A stretch of DNA of 64,000 bases, taken from positions 124,001 through 188,000 of the forward strand of contig QYRS01000004.1 in the NCBI GenBank assembly GCA_006503535.1, written 5' to 3'. Positions 1 to 12,058 of the stretch are shown piece after piece (position 1 is the first letter of the stretch; the number at the start of each line of letters is the position of its first letter). Origin of the DNA: Arthrinium phaeospermum. Taxonomy: Eukaryota; Ascomycota; Sordariomycetes; Amphisphaeriales; Apiosporaceae. The translations under genes and the position numbers were made by a program. The notes under the pieces were generated by a model, which did no database searches, was not told the origin of the DNA, and saw nothing but the letters and a program-made list of their open reading frames with translations.

Positions 1-102
1 CCCAAGAGCAGTCATCCAATATGGAATCCCTAACACCCCTCATGTCCTTCACATTGCCATCCCGTTTGCCTCTCGCATTGGACATATTCCTCGGCCGAAA
101 CC

Positions 103-2394
103 ATGCCGGTCACACGCTCCGCCCCCGGGACAGAGGCTGATGCCGACATCGAGGATATCTCCGGCACTTCGGCGAAACGGAGGAAGATGCGCAAAGGGAC
201 CCGGAGCTGCTGGGCCTGCAAACGGCGAAAGGAGAAGTGCGTTTTCGACCAGACCGTACCCGCTCATGATGCCGTCTGCCTGGGGTGCCGGCGCCGCGGA
301 ACCAGGTGCGTCAGCCAGGACTCACCGGATGATCTGACGTCACCACCAGATGGGGCACGTCAGATGGCCGACAGGTTGGTTCGAGTTGAAAACCTTGTCC
401 AGCACTTGCTGCATCAGGCGGGCGAAGATGATGGACCTACCACTGCTCATCGGAATGGGGGCAATTCCATCCTCACCCCAGCTCCGACGGAAACAGGCCA
501 TCCGTCATCAACAACGATGCCGGACACACCGACACCGACAACCGTTGGTTTCAATCGGCCCATGGCCGCCAGCGCTAACCACTATGGACGTTTGCCACGG
601 AAGGGGGGTTATTCGACCTTGAGCTTGTCGCATGCCTTGTACGATGCCCTGCCCACCCCCAAAGATAGCGAGATCATCATCAAAGCCAGTTACCGTAGTT
701 TCTACATGTTCAACAAGGCGGTGACAGTCTCGTACAAAAACCTAAGCTGCCAGACTGGCCCCAGTTGGGTCGACATCACGAGGCCCGATGCCCAAGATCA
801 CCCCGTCTTGATCGCCCGGTATATGCTACAGCTGGCCCAACTACTGCACCAGCTACATCTCAAATTCGACGACCCGGCCTTCGGGGACCTGAGAGGACTA
901 TCGGAACCGCCGCGGGGCTTGATGGAGCGATTGTGCGAGACAGCCATCAGCCAGGTGTCTACTCAAGACCGGCTCGTAGGCAGCATCGAGGGGCTGGAGT
1001 GCATTATGCTGGAGAGCACCTTCTACGCCAACGACGGAAAGCTGCGGCTCAGTTGGTCCGCCGCCCGTCGTGCGTTGCATCTCGCCCAGCTGATGGGGCT
1101 GCACCAGGTCACGAAGCAGCAGCCGCGCCACCACTTTCTCGATCCCAAGTCCACGGCGGAACCGAGCGCATTGTGGGTTCGCATCACCCATCGCGACCGG
1201 TCTTTATCTCTCCTGCTAGGGCTGCCCTTGGGCTCGACAGACAAGACTGTCGTGAGCGAGGACTTGCTTGCCCAAGACACCCCGCTGGGCCAGCTGGAAC
1301 GACTCCACTGCGACATAATGGGCTCGCTCTTGGAACACAAACAGGCACGGAGCCGAGACCTGGGCCTAGCCCACTGTCTTGACAAGGAGCTCCAGCAAGC
1401 CGCCCGCGTTCTCCCGAGCAAGTGGTGGCTGACCCCGAGCTTCTCGACGCCCGAAAAACACGACGACAGCACCTTCTGGGGCATCAAGCGGCTCGTCCTG
1501 CAGATGTCCCACTACAACATCCTCAACCAGATCCACTTACCCTTCATGCTCCGGGCCTCGTCCGACCCGGCCTACGCGTACTCCCAGACGGCCTGCGTCA
1601 ACGCGTCGCGCGAGATCCTGTCGCGGTTCATCGTGCTGCAGCACCTCAACCACATCGCCTTCTGCTGCCGCACCCCGGACTTCCTGGCGCTGATGGCGGC
1701 CATGACGCTGATCCTGGCCCACTTGCAGAACCACAGCCGGACCGACCAGGGGGCGGCCGAGAGGAACCCGATGATGGCCCATCAGTATTTGAGTGACAGG
1801 GGCATGATTGAGCAGACGCAGGAGAGCATGGAGGAGCTGAGTCGGCGGAGCGGGGAGGCGCTGAGTGCGGAGAGCGCCAACCTCTTGCGCCGGCTGTTGG
1901 TCATTGAGGCGGAGGCGGCGGACGGGTGTAAGGAGCGGGCCCAGGGGGTGGATGTGTTACAACCGCAGAGCGACGAGGGGAACGATGGGGACGGTGTTGT
2001 TCGCGTGTCGGTCCCCTATTTTGGCGTGGTCCGGATCGCTCGCGAAGGCATCATATCCAGGGAGACCCCCGAGCAGCAGTCTGCAGATACGAGACGTGCT
2101 CGAAAAGACGGACAGATGGTGATGGCGGATACTACCGTGGCCACTCCCATGGCAGAGGAATTGCCGCCGATGCCTGTGTCAATCTCTGCCACGAGAACTG
2201 ACCAACCCAACGTGCTCATTCCCATTGATACATCACCGCTGGACACTCTTGGGTACCCCGTGCAGCCCGACGCCCAACTCTCGAACAGTTTCGACCCGAC
2301 AGTGGGAGCTGACGAGTGGGCTTTCCAAGGGATTGACATGGCGTTCTTCGACAGTCTCTTGAGCGGCGATGCTGGCGACGAGCTGTTTCGTTGA
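103..2394 (+). CDS. Zn2Cys6 fungal transcription factor
   Basis: Single open exon of 763 residues. The N-terminus carries a complete binuclear zinc cluster with cysteines at 36, 39, 46, 59, 62 and 69 (C-x2-C-x6-C-x12-C-x2-C-x6-C), preceded by a basic stretch (KRRKMRKGTR) that could serve as a nuclear signal. The central region (about 220-560) has the helical character of the fungal transcription factor middle homology region. The C-terminal third is acidic and rich in Ser, Thr and Pro, ending with an acidic/hydrophobic tail (FDSLLSGDAGDELF) resembling an activation domain. The family binds CGG triplets and acts in the nucleus as a pathway regulator. No neighbouring pathway gene is close, since two kilobases of gene-free DNA follow, so the target is unknown. 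The ATG has a good context (aaaccATGcc). Family assignment is firm. Confidence 0.93.
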   Translation: MPVTRSAPGTEADADIEDISGTSAKRRKMRKGTRSCWACKRRKEKCVFDQTVPAHDAVCLGCRRRGTRCVSQDSPDDLTSPPDGARQMADRLVRVENLVQHLLHQAGEDDGPTTAHRNGGNSILTPAPTETGHPSSTTMPDTPTPTTVGFNRPMAASANHYGRLPRKGGYSTLSLSHALYDALPTPKDSEIIIKASYRSFYMFNKAVTVSYKNLSCQTGPSWVDITRPDAQDHPVLIARYMLQLAQLLHQLHLKFDDPAFGDLRGLSEPPRGLMERLCETAISQVSTQDRLVGSIEGLECIMLESTFYANDGKLRLSWSAARRALHLAQLMGLHQVTKQQPRHHFLDPKSTAEPSALWVRITHRDRSLSLLLGLPLGSTDKTVVSEDLLAQDTPLGQLERLHCDIMGSLLEHKQARSRDLGLAHCLDKELQQAARVLPSKWWLTPSFSTPEKHDDSTFWGIKRLVLQMSHYNILNQIHLPFMLRASSDPAYAYSQTACVNASREILSRFIVLQHLNHIAFCCRTPDFLALMAAMTLILAHLQNHSRTDQGAAERNPMMAHQYLSDRGMIEQTQESMEELSRRSGEALSAESANLLRRLLVIEAEAADGCKERAQGVDVLQPQSDEGNDGDGVVRVSVPYFGVVRIAREGIISRETPEQQSADTRRARKDGQMVMADTTVATPMAEELPPMPVSISATRTDQPNVLIPIDTSPLDTLGYPVQPDAQLSNSFDPTVGADEWAFQGIDMAFFDSLLSGDAGDELFR

Positions 2395-4430
2395 TGTGGA
2401 GGTAACATATGGCATGTTGTTTATGATCCAATTGACAGCTATGCCATTCATGATTATCCCATCGAACACCAAACATGACAACTGGGCTGACGGCAGCTAC
2501 CATCTGGATGGAGACTTCCCCCACAACCCACATAAAACAACTATGTCATGACGGTCCAACTCGAAGCGCTACATTGTTACTCTCTTATCACGTGATGCGT
2601 GTGTTGTTGGTGTTGAACTTGCAGCACGTTAGAGAGATGTTGCTAAAGGTGTTGGTTCTGGTGCTAGCGCTGGTGTCGCACTGGCCTGTTGGCTGCGGTG
2701 TGCCAACCACTGCGCTCCTGTGATGTGTTAGTTAAATGAATGGATTGCCGGTTGGTTTTTGGTTAGGTGCCGACACAATTGAACTGCTCTTGCCCCGATT
2801 GCTTGTTACTGCTCGATTCCGTCTGTTATTGGAGGTTTCATAGGGAATCTCGAGATGCGTAATGATTAGCAAGGACAAGATGGAAGATGTGTGCTAATAA
2901 CAATGCTTTTCCATTGTGAATGAATGCTTGCAATTCCCAAAACATGACATAACCAAAGAATTAAACCACTCCTCCCCTTTACCAGTAAGAACAATTGACA
3001 AGCTCGACCTTCAAGCCATTCAACTAATCCTTCCAAGAGTTAAGATTCCCAATTGCATCGCGCAATTCACTGACCTCAAGGGAGGACGTGGGCATGAAAT
3101 CGGTGCCGCCCTGGACACTTCCGGCAACTCGTTTGCGACTTAGAAGGAACTTTCCACTGTTCGCTACGAAAAATAACAAAATGAAAACAAAATGAAACCT
3201 AACCCTAACAATGGAATAACTGGTTCACGTGAATCAGCTAAAATGGCTGGCTCTCTATGGAGGACCTCCACGAAATGACGAGATAACTATTAAGAAGGAC
3301 TGATTCGTGGCAACGAACAATCATCGATACAGGATACATACCTGACTAGTGGTAGTGGTGTAACGATATTGTAGTGAATGGAAGTGGTAAGTGGTCAGCC
3401 CAGTAGTCCGCCTAACAGTTCGCCCAAGCCCTTTTCGAGGGGTTTTTGGGGTGCCCCATTAAGTACTGGCAACAAACACCCCGCAGATCACTGACCAGAA
3501 CCAACGTTTCTTGTTCAGCTCCAGACACCCAACCACTTAGCCCCATACCATGCTACACTGTTCACCGAACTAGCCGGACAATATTCGAGTTGAATTAGAA
3601 TATCACATTTTCTCTGACAATCAGATTGACCCAATGATGGTCCTCGACCGGTTGGGCTCCCAACCAAAACTGGTGTCGATAAGATCACTGAATGTTGGGA
3701 AGGCCCAAGCATAGCCTCCGAGGTGTCTGATGCAATTAGGACTTTGCGACGGTGATGGTCAACTACTTTGGACGGTACAGCACTACCTATCAACATTAGA
3801 TGGGAGAATGCAAGACGACCAAGACCCCCGGAATTCCCGTGTGCAACCCAATGATTCAAGACCAGCCGGCTTGTCTGGTCTCAGGTAAAGCACTGCATCT
3901 TCGAAAGACCTTTGGATACGGAAAGCTCAAAAATGACCCATCATATTGCATTAGACTGGTGCATCACCCGTTATAGCATTTCGCCTTGGCACCTGACGCC
4001 GTGATGGGCCCCGCAACTCCAGTAGCCATACAGAATGTGGCTCGGGTCGGCCTCAGGGCAATGTGATCAGTCATTATGCAGTCTATTCATGGATCCTAAG
4101 CAGGCTGTTCTCTTGTATACGACAGGGCGCCATATCATCGCCACGCTTCCTCTTCCACTGTGCAAGAATCTCCGTCAATTGATCGTCCAGGGCGTGGGGT
4201 ATGGTACCCTACCATCGCTTGATGCAACAGGCAGGCAGGAGCGGGGTTTGAGGCAGCAAGGCATTCACGATCAACGGAGAGCCTAGGTTACACCACCAAT
4301 CTCTAGGACCTCCCTCATAAGCTTGCGAGCCCGGATCCAGCAGTGTGGCAAAGGTTTTGCTCATGAGCTGTTCCTCTCGACAGTTGCTCTAGTCTCAACC
4401 GGATACGATAGTGACATTCCCATCACAGCA
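2395..4430. other. gene-free stretch
   Basis: About 2 kb of mixed composition with many stops in all frames. No open frame resembles a known protein, and no RNA gene or mobile element was recognised. It presumably holds the 3' region of the upstream regulator and the promoter of the NACHT gene. A short CCTAACCCTAAC string at 3198-3209 is only two telomere-like units. Confidence 0.5.
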
Positions 4431-7400
4431 ATGGAGGCGCTGATGGCCATTGGATTGGCTACCAACATTATCACTTTCGTGGACTTCGCTACCAAGCTCT
4501 GGAAAGGGACAAAGGAACTTTCTTCGAAGGGATCTCTGTCTCAGCTTGATTGGATTCAAAACAGCACAACGGAGCTACAACAGTTCATTGAGCAGCTGAA
4601 GAAAACGTCCGAATTCCCTGTGGATGACGCCTCTAAACAGCTCAACAAGTTGGCCAACAATTGTGCTACACTCGCCGATGAGATGGTACAAATCCTCAAC
4701 ACATTCAACAATGCTGGTCAGAAGTATCCAATGCTCTATAATTTCCGGATGTCATGGAGAGCTTTGATGAAAAAAGGGGAACTGGAGTCCATCCAGATCC
4801 GCCTTGACTCGTATCGCAGTTCCATACTCGAACAAGTTGTCTTGATGATACAGTAAGGCTCTCTGAATGTTTCTTTGCCTCGAATTCCGAGCCCTGCATG
4901 TATCTAATAGCACCTCTGACCCATGAAATTCATATTCAGTCAAGGTCAAATATCACTTCTTAAACTCACAGAAGATATCAGCAAGCGCCAGGGAGGAAAC
5001 GCCAGGCACACTAGGAATCAACTCAAAGAAATCCGAGAAGACCTGAAAGCTACACTCGAAAATGGCAGCAACAAAGCACCCCAGGACCAATCCGAGCTCA
5101 TGCGCCTCTTACAAGATGTCAAATCTAGAATGGAAAGCCTGATCAACCTTGACATGCACACCAAGCGCATCAATGTCGTCCTGGACAGGCTTTGGTTTGA
5201 TGACATGCTTTCACGAGAAGCTTCTGTCAAAGATCCTACGGGTGAATGTTACCGTTGGGTTCTCCAAGCGGAATATGACAAACCAAAGGTTCACAAGACC
5301 CTCAGTCAAGCCCTTATTAATGAACAGTCCGAACGAGAGGAGACCCGGAGTAACTTTAATCGATGGCTTTCTTCTGAATCGGGTCTCTTCTACATCTCAG
5401 GTAAGGTTCTAGTATTCATATTGGGAACTAGTACTGATTTCCATCCAGGGAAAGCCGGCTCCGGAAAATCCACTCTGATGAAGTTTCTTGCTCAACATGC
5501 ACACACGCGAAAGAAGCTTGAGAGTTGGGCTACAGCTACAAGTCGGCGGCTGGTTCTCGTGAACTACTTCTTCTGGCTTTCAGGATCATCGCTTCAAAGG
5601 TCTATCGAAGGCCTGTACAGGGCAATTCTGTGGGAGATCCTGAAACAATGTCCAGATCTGATACCCAGTGTCCTCCCGGCACGGTGGGAGGATGCTGACA
5701 ATCCATGCAGCCGGGTATTCCATCTTCCAATATCCTTTTCTGAAGCCCGTGAAGCCTTTGGGCTACTTCAGAAAGTCTTGCCCGCAAGGCATGCACTATG
5801 CCTATTCATCGATGGCCTGGATGAATTCGACGGAGATCACTCGAAGCTAGGAAATGACCTCGCTTCCTGGAACTCGGAACATGTCAAGATATGTGTCTCG
5901 GCTAGACCCTATAACGGCTTCCAGAGAACACTACCCTTACACCCGTCACGGCATTTTAAGCTGCAGGATTTGAACCGAGTAGATGTGGAAACATACGTCT
6001 GTGGCGTGTTGCTTGAGGACAAGAGGTTCTGTCGAGTACTGGACCATGACCCTTCAGTTACCGAACAGTTTACCAAAGCGCTCACCCACAAAGCGGAAGG
6101 GGTGTTTCTCTGGATTGTGCTTGCCACCCAGGTCATTCTGCAGGGTTTGACCAGCGAATACTCCGCACCTCACCTGCTGGATATACTGGAGAAAGATATC
6201 CCGGAAGAGCTTGAAGCCATGTTTACGCAAATGATTGAGAAAACCCCCCGGATGGAGCGAAAGCTGGCTGCCATTTCTCTCCTTGTTATGTCAGACTCCA
6301 TGATCTATGAAAGCGTCCGCTTCAGCTGTGTCTTTCATTGGTACATCGAGCAGACGATTCAGAATGAGGATCACCACGACCTCCACCGAGATGTGGAGAG
6401 ATGTCGGCCCAACCTCCAGCAGGCATCATACGACCAAATGAAGGCTGCCAAAGCGAGGCTCAATTCTCGATGCGCAGGCCTAATAGTCGTAGATGCAGGG
6501 TTCTTAGAGAGCAAAGTCCAACTCATCCACCGAACACTTGGCGAGTTTCTGCGGCAGCCCGACACAAGAAGCAGGTTGCTTGAGTTTGCAGGAAACGTCG
6601 ACCTGTATGTGCTCCTCGGCAGAGTATGTCTCGATTTGTTGCGGGACTTTTCAGGACCTCAATCGATGTTACAGGAACTGGGGCGGCTGACCCGTTGGCC
6701 ATCGTTCTGGACAGTAGCTCTGACCGTCTGCACGCTCGCGGATGAGTTCAAAGGCAACTCGGAATCTCTCGACAAGATGGTACTGTCCATCTTTGAACTG
6801 TCTAGAAATATGCCCGGAATTCGGAATAGGACAGACCTCTACACAAGCGATGGCGCTAACTACAGTGTCCAGTTTGGCCGCCATGTAAAGTTTCATGAGT
6901 TCGCCTTGCTGGGTGTGTATGGTCCTCCGACAGAGTTTTACACGATGGAATATGACTTTTTACTCGTACGACTTCTCTGCTCACTGATTCAGGCAAATAA
7001 ATGGAATCTCAACACTCGCATACCAAAGGCGGTGCTCGGACTTATTCCAGAGACTTCGAGAACGACTATCTTGCTGGTCACGGCCGTACATGCGCTTTGT
7101 TCGAGGGGAGATGAAGCTACGAAAGCGTTGGATTACGCAAAGTCTCTTTTGGAATTGGGAATTCGTCCTGATAAAAGAGTTCCCGGAAAAGGGAAAAGCC
7201 TCGGATACGCGCAAGAATACAGGATCGACTTCCAACACGTGAAGCGAGCTGCACCTGTAGATGGAGAGATATATTCCTCATCAGCAACTGTCTGGGAGCT
7301 GTTTTTGCATACAGCCTCCGCTGAGATCCTGTCTCGGCCGATGGCCCCATGCGAAACAGCTTTCAAGATGATCGAACTGTTCCTTGAATATGGCGCCAAC

Positions 7401-7832
7401 CCGGAGATGTGGTTCATTGTCAACCGTCTCCAGGCAACAGAAGACAGACTGCACATGACATATCCTATAAAAGTGCACCGGGTTAGTTTGCAACAGCTGG
7501 TGGAAGTACGGAAACCGCTCAATCACGACTCGATTTCTCGTCACCTGAGAAAGAGCCAGGCAAACTTTGCGTGGCTCTTTACATGGTTGCGCGACTCGAC
7601 GGAAAGTTCGAGAATGTCCTGTTTAACTGACCAGGATCTCGATGATAGATTTGCCCCGCTCACGGTTCTGGATGACTATTCTTTAGCCAACTTGGATAGG
7701 GATACTGGTTATGTTGACGAAGGCTTCTACACAGAAGCCTTGACGTTTACAAGAAACGCCAGCAGGGGTCCGCGCGGCATTTACAAAATTTGGAACTGGT
7801 ACTTGGACTTCGACGTTGGATTCCAAAAATGA
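4431..7832 (+). CDS. NACHT-domain NOD-like receptor (STAND NTPase)
   Basis: Three exons by hand splicing: 4431-4852, 4940-5400 and 5449-7832, giving about 1088 residues. Residues 1-140 are a helical N-terminal domain starting MEALMAIGLATNI, typical of fungal NACHT proteins. A linker follows, then the NTPase with Walker A GKAGSGKS near residue 295 and Walker B ALCLFIDGLDEF. The second intron is 48 nt (GTAAGG...CCAG) and lies just before Walker A. It has no stop and keeps frame, so it can be mistaken for coding sequence; splicing it restores the consensus FYISGKAGSGKS. The C-terminal half is helical with degenerate ankyrin-like segments (LLELGIRPD, LFLEYGANPE). The family senses ligands and oligomerises in cytosolic defence and heterokaryon incompatibility. 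The 3' end is convergent with the MFS gene, 70 bp apart. The effector function of the N-terminus is unknown. Confidence 0.88.
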
Positions 7833-7901
7833 TTTATCAGGAAGCGTGTCTTGATGCCGGCCGATTCCGCAATCAAGACAAGGCCCAGTCGCGACGGAAT
7901 C

Positions 7902-9850
7902 TCAAGCTCCAACAGCCACCGCATTCCCAAAGAGCCTCTCCCGCTTCATGCACACCGCCGCCAATATCATGACAGCCCCGGACACCGGCACCGTCACCAT
8001 AGTCATCTTCATCGCGTCCGTGATGGCCGCGACGGCCCGCTCGCGCAGCGGCCCCTCCAACCTCTCGAAGAGCGCGCTCTGGGCCCCGGCCACGGCGCCG
8101 CCGATGTCCTCGCGGGAGAAGCCGTGCCCCGCGAGCGCCGCATTCAGGTTCCGCAGCCCGGTGGACTGGTAGATCTGCCCCGCGACCGCGAGCGAGATGA
8201 CCTGCCCGCCGATCTGCGCGACGTTCTGCAGGTTGAGCCCTGCGGCCACGTCGGCGGGCGGCAGGGTGAGGGAGGCGACCGTGTAGCCCATGTTCATGGC
8301 CAGCCCGGCCCCGACGGCGAGCACGATGGTGAGGCCGTAGATGGTGGCGGTCGAGGTGGCGGGGTCGAGGAAGACGGCGAGGGGCCCGCCGCCGGCGACG
8401 ACGAAGATGCCCGCGATGAGGTAGAGGGCCATGTAGAGCTTGAGGAAGTGGAGGAAGGTGCCCGAGGCGAGGGTGACGGCGATGGCGACGACGACGAAGG
8501 GGAGGAGGCGGACGGCGGCCATGAGGGCGGCGTCGTTGTTGACGAACTGCGGGGCACGCTTAGAAGAATTCGAGGGGAACAAGAACGGAGTGTGGTTGCA
8601 TCACTTACCTGGAAGTATATGGGGATGTAGTACACCACAACGAAGAGCGTGGTGCTGCCGGCGGCCGTCACAATGTAGAGCAGAACCTGCGTCCGATCCC
8701 GTAGAAGGTGACCCGGGAAGAGCCGCAACTCCGGACTGGTGAAGATGGAATAGTACTGCTGCAGCACATAGGCGATCAACAAGACACCGAACACGACGAA
8801 GGCGGCAATGGTGCTCCCGGAGCCCCACGCCCACTGCCCGCCCGCCATGGTGAAGGCCATGAGGAACATGACCCACATACCGGCCCCCAACACGAACCCG
8901 ACCCAGTCGATGCGCGCCAGCCGCCCGCGGACGCCGACCCCCTGCACCGGGTGGATGGCGGGCAAGTAGAGCAGGAACCCGGGCGCCGCGACTGCCCCAA
9001 CGAACAGGTTGATGTAAAACGCCCAGCGCCACGTCGCGGCCGACACCGCGAAAGCCCCGCCGATGACGGGGCCGAGCACCGCGCCCGCGCCCCAGGCGAC
9101 GCCGATGAGAGCCATGTAGAACCCGCGCTCCTTCTCCGTCGTCAGCCGGGCCAGGTACTGCAGGGACCCCAGGTAGATGCCCGAGCCGCCGGCGCCGGCG
9201 ACGACGCGACCGACGATGAGGGCGTTCATGGTGGGGGCGGCGCCGCAGATAGCCGACCCGACTTCGAAGAGGAGCGTGGTGGCGACGAGGGTCCATTTGA
9301 GGTTGAAGCTCTCGTAGATCTTGCCGAGGAGGAGGATGATGCAGACGGAGCCCAGGGGGAAGCCGGCGCCGACTGTTATTGGAGGCGGGAATGGGTCAGC
9401 ACTTTAAATAATAGGCTGTGACATGGGAGGTTTGGGGTCGGGGGCTAGGGGCTGGTGTTACTTACCCCAGGCCAGCAGCTCGACATGGCCGAGGTCGGCG
9501 ATGACCGGGCCTTGGACATCAGCGGCGATGGTGGTGTCGAGGCCGTAGACGGCACATGTCAGGTAGATGGAGGTGCAGATCATGATCCAAGGGAACCCGC
9601 GTATGGTCCGGCCTTTGTCGCCAGGCTGCAAAGTAATATCGGAATCCGTCCCTTCTTTGTCGCGTGCGCTACCAACATCATGCTTGGTAACTCCAGGAGA
9701 TACGTTGGCGATAGAGTCTTCCGGCTGACGAGGCATGATCGAATTGGTATCGGGTGCCGACATGAGGATGAGTAAGACAGAGTAGGGTGTGGTTGGATCA
9801 GAGGTGCAATTGGAGGGTTTGGGTTCGACTTGTACATCATGACGCATCAT
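7902..9850 (-). CDS. MFS efflux transporter, DHA2-like (14 TM)
   Basis: Three exons on the minus strand: 9850-9466, 9372-8609 and 8546-7902, about 597 residues. Introns of 93 and 62 nt both start GTAAGT on the coding strand. The first TM segment begins FPWIMICTSIYLTCAVYGLD, and the protein continues as alternating hydrophobic helices. The motif-A-like and motif-C-like signatures GKIYESF and GAGAVLGPVIGG are visible, as is the conserved IYFQ-FVNNDAALMAAVRLLP joint formed exactly by splicing the second intron. These place it with fungal drug:H+ antiporters that export toxic or secondary metabolites across the plasma membrane. Start choice is uncertain: ATGs lie at 9850, 9847 and 9763, the last giving MSAPDTNS. 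No biosynthetic genes adjoin, so the substrate cannot be inferred. Confidence 0.9.
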
Positions 9851-10057
9851 TATGTTCGAGACATAGGTAGGCTTTTAAATGAAAAAGATTGACGTGTAGA
9901 TTGAAGACGTATTACAAACCAGTATCTCATTGATTTTACCTCTCTTGCTCGTGGTCCGGTGGCCCGGCGGAACAGAGCAAGGCGCTTGGGGCCCTTTACT
10001 AAGCAAAATGAGCACACGACTCATTTTCCGCCGGGCAGCCGGAAACGACGCCCAGGC

Positions 10058-11581
10058 TCATTGATTTGCAAACCACGGCGGTCCACGGAGGCTGGCCTTT
10101 CTATGCGCGGTTTCCGGCCAGTCGATCCAGAGGAGGCGCAACCCGTACGTCGCCGGCTTCGGCTCGAAGCCATATTGCTGCCGCGCGACGTCCAGCATCG
10201 AGTCGTAGCCGAGATGGAACAGCGTGGTAGCCAGCTCCTCGCCCTTACGGATGACCGCTCCCCGTTCCAGGAAAAGGGCGACCATCTCGGGCTGTTCGAG
10301 CAGGAAACCCCAGTGGATTGCGTCCATATTCTGCCCGCCCCCCGGGCCGCCGCGCGAGGTTTCCAATTGGGCTCCGTGGTCGAGCAGCTTGCGCACAATG
10401 GACAGGTATCCGCCCGACGCCGCCATGCGGAGCGGTATGGCATCCCACAGTGCGTGGCCGACGAAATCCGGGTCGGCGCCCCGCTGCAGCAGCAGCTCGA
10501 CCACCTCGCCCTGCCCACACCGGCAGGCCCGCTCCAGCGCCGACTCGGCCTCCTCGGTGTTCTTCTCGTCGACCGGCAGCCCCTGCTCGTCAAGCAGGTA
10601 CCGCACCATGTCCAGGTTCCCGCGCCCGGCGTGCGAGACCAGGTCGGCGTACCAGGGATTGCGCCCCGTCCGCAGCCCGGGCGCCCAGGCCCGGCTCAGG
10701 TAGTCGTAGACGGCGGGGCTGCGCGTGGCGCGCCGGGCCTTGGGCAGGGCCTGGCCCGCGTCGTGGCGCCAGGTCACGAAGCCGTAGCAGCTGCCGACGA
10801 ACTCCTGCGGCGCCGACGGGAAGACGAGCTGCATGACCTCCAGGTCGCCGCGCACGGCGGCCCCGTAGACGGCGTACGGGTCGAAGCCCCAGCTCGTGCC
10901 GGACGACGGCGGCGACGCGCGCTCGAGGAACAGGTTCAGCATGGCCACGTTGCCCGATTGGGCTGCCACCTGGGTCGCGGGCGGGAGTAAGTCGCAGTGC
11001 TGCCGGGGACTGTGGCCCTCCTCCAGCAACTTGGTGACCAGCGGCGTCAGGTCGAAGAGCGTGGCGGCGGCCAGCAAGCTCAGGCGCGGGCTGGGACGAG
11101 GATCCAAGTCCTTTTTGTCCAAGTTGGTGGCCTCGTCGCGTTTCCAGTTCTCGTACGGCCCGCCCGGCGCCCTCACGCCGCTCTCGAGGGCCGACCAGCA
11201 CAGGACATCCACCACGTGACGCAGATCCCACTCGGGCCTCTGCGCCTCGTCGACGATGGTCTGGGCCAGCTCGCGGATCTCGACGAACCGGCCGACCCGG
11301 GCGTCGCGCTCGCGCAGGACGCGGTAGACCAGGTAGTCGTGCCATAGCTTGGCGACGCCGTGGTCGTGGGTGTTGCACGTGTAGACCGGTCCCCGGGAGT
11401 GGCGACGCCGCAGGTGCTCGTGGTCGAGCAGGCGCGAGTCGAAGAGGGCGGGGTAATAGACAACCCGGTCAAAGGTTTTGCAGACGAGTCGCAGTCTCAG
11501 GGCCCGCTTGATGCCGCGACTGACGGCTGCTTGGACTAGGATGAGGTGCAGGATCTCGCCCGGAAGGGCAAGCAGCTCCAT
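10058..11581 (-). CDS. F-box-like / ankyrin-repeat protein
   Basis: Intronless 507-residue protein. The first 50 residues (LPGEILHLILVQAAV, then RLRLVCKTFDRVVY) resemble an F-box, which recruits SKP1 in SCF ubiquitin ligases. From about residue 165 there are degenerate ankyrin repeats, with clear units such as LVTKLLEEGHSP, NVAMLNLFLERA, NLDMVRYLLDEQG, QGEVVELLLQRGADP, YLSIVRKLLDHGAQLE and QPEMVALFLERGAVI. F-box plus ankyrin is a common expanded fungal architecture, and the repeats would be the substrate-binding part. Codon usage is strongly GC3-rich. It is divergent from nothing close by; the gene on its 5' side is another minus-strand F-box-like gene. The degradation target is unknown. Confidence 0.85.
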   Translation of the reverse strand: MELLALPGEILHLILVQAAVSRGIKRALRLRLVCKTFDRVVYYPALFDSRLLDHEHLRRRHSRGPVYTCNTHDHGVAKLWHDYLVYRVLRERDARVGRFVEIRELAQTIVDEAQRPEWDLRHVVDVLCWSALESGVRAPGGPYENWKRDEATNLDKKDLDPRPSPRLSLLAAATLFDLTPLVTKLLEEGHSPRQHCDLLPPATQVAAQSGNVAMLNLFLERASPPSSGTSWGFDPYAVYGAAVRGDLEVMQLVFPSAPQEFVGSCYGFVTWRHDAGQALPKARRATRSPAVYDYLSRAWAPGLRTGRNPWYADLVSHAGRGNLDMVRYLLDEQGLPVDEKNTEEAESALERACRCGQGEVVELLLQRGADPDFVGHALWDAIPLRMAASGGYLSIVRKLLDHGAQLETSRGGPGGGQNMDAIHWGFLLEQPEMVALFLERGAVIRKGEELATTLFHLGYDSMLDVARQQYGFEPKPATYGLRLLWIDWPETAHRKASLRGPPWFANQ

Positions 11582-12058
11582 CTTGGGTGAGTCTTGACGA
11601 TCGGTTCACCGTGTCTTGGCAATGAGGGTGGGAAAAGATGGTCAAAACCACTCATGTGAAGCCGACCTACAATGCTTCAGGGAAGGGCAATTGGGAGACT
11701 GCTGATGCAAAGAGCATGAGACTTGTCGTGACCCTAGAGAGCGACGCTGTAGGCGACATACTCGGTGGATGTTCAATGCTGCTCCACAGGCCCCAGCGAC
11801 TAAACCGACCTAATGGTCATCTTCCGAGGTTATCCCGGCAGGACCACCACCAGCGTACAAATAGGGGCACTTCGGGTCACCAGATGTGGATTGAAAATCA
11901 CTTACATGTATTTTCGTGGCTTCTACAGTTTCTTACAATGCGAGAATATGCTTTTTGGTGTGACAGCGTTTTTTATTTCGTAATTAATAAGAGACGAAAG
12001 ATGAGAAAGGAGAACAAAACTAATTTCTTACCTGAGGCCTAGATCCGACCAACAGAGA
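11582..12058. other. intergenic, nothing recognised
   Basis: AT-richer spacer between two minus-strand genes. It holds the promoter of the F-box/ankyrin gene and the 3' flank of the next gene. The only frame with length (11638-12042, plus) has no recognisable motif and was not accepted. Confidence 0.4.

Noticed and set aside
3198..3209. CCTAACCCTAAC, telomere-like sequence
   Set aside because: Only two units, in mid-window, with no further array; chance is sufficient.
3515..3859. 114-codon minus-strand frame
   Set aside because: No motif, unfavourable codon use, isolated in gene-free DNA.
9959..10990. 343-codon plus-strand frame opposite the F-box/ankyrin gene
   Set aside because: Low-complexity Arg/Ala/Pro-rich shadow caused by GC3 bias of the minus-strand gene; no domain.
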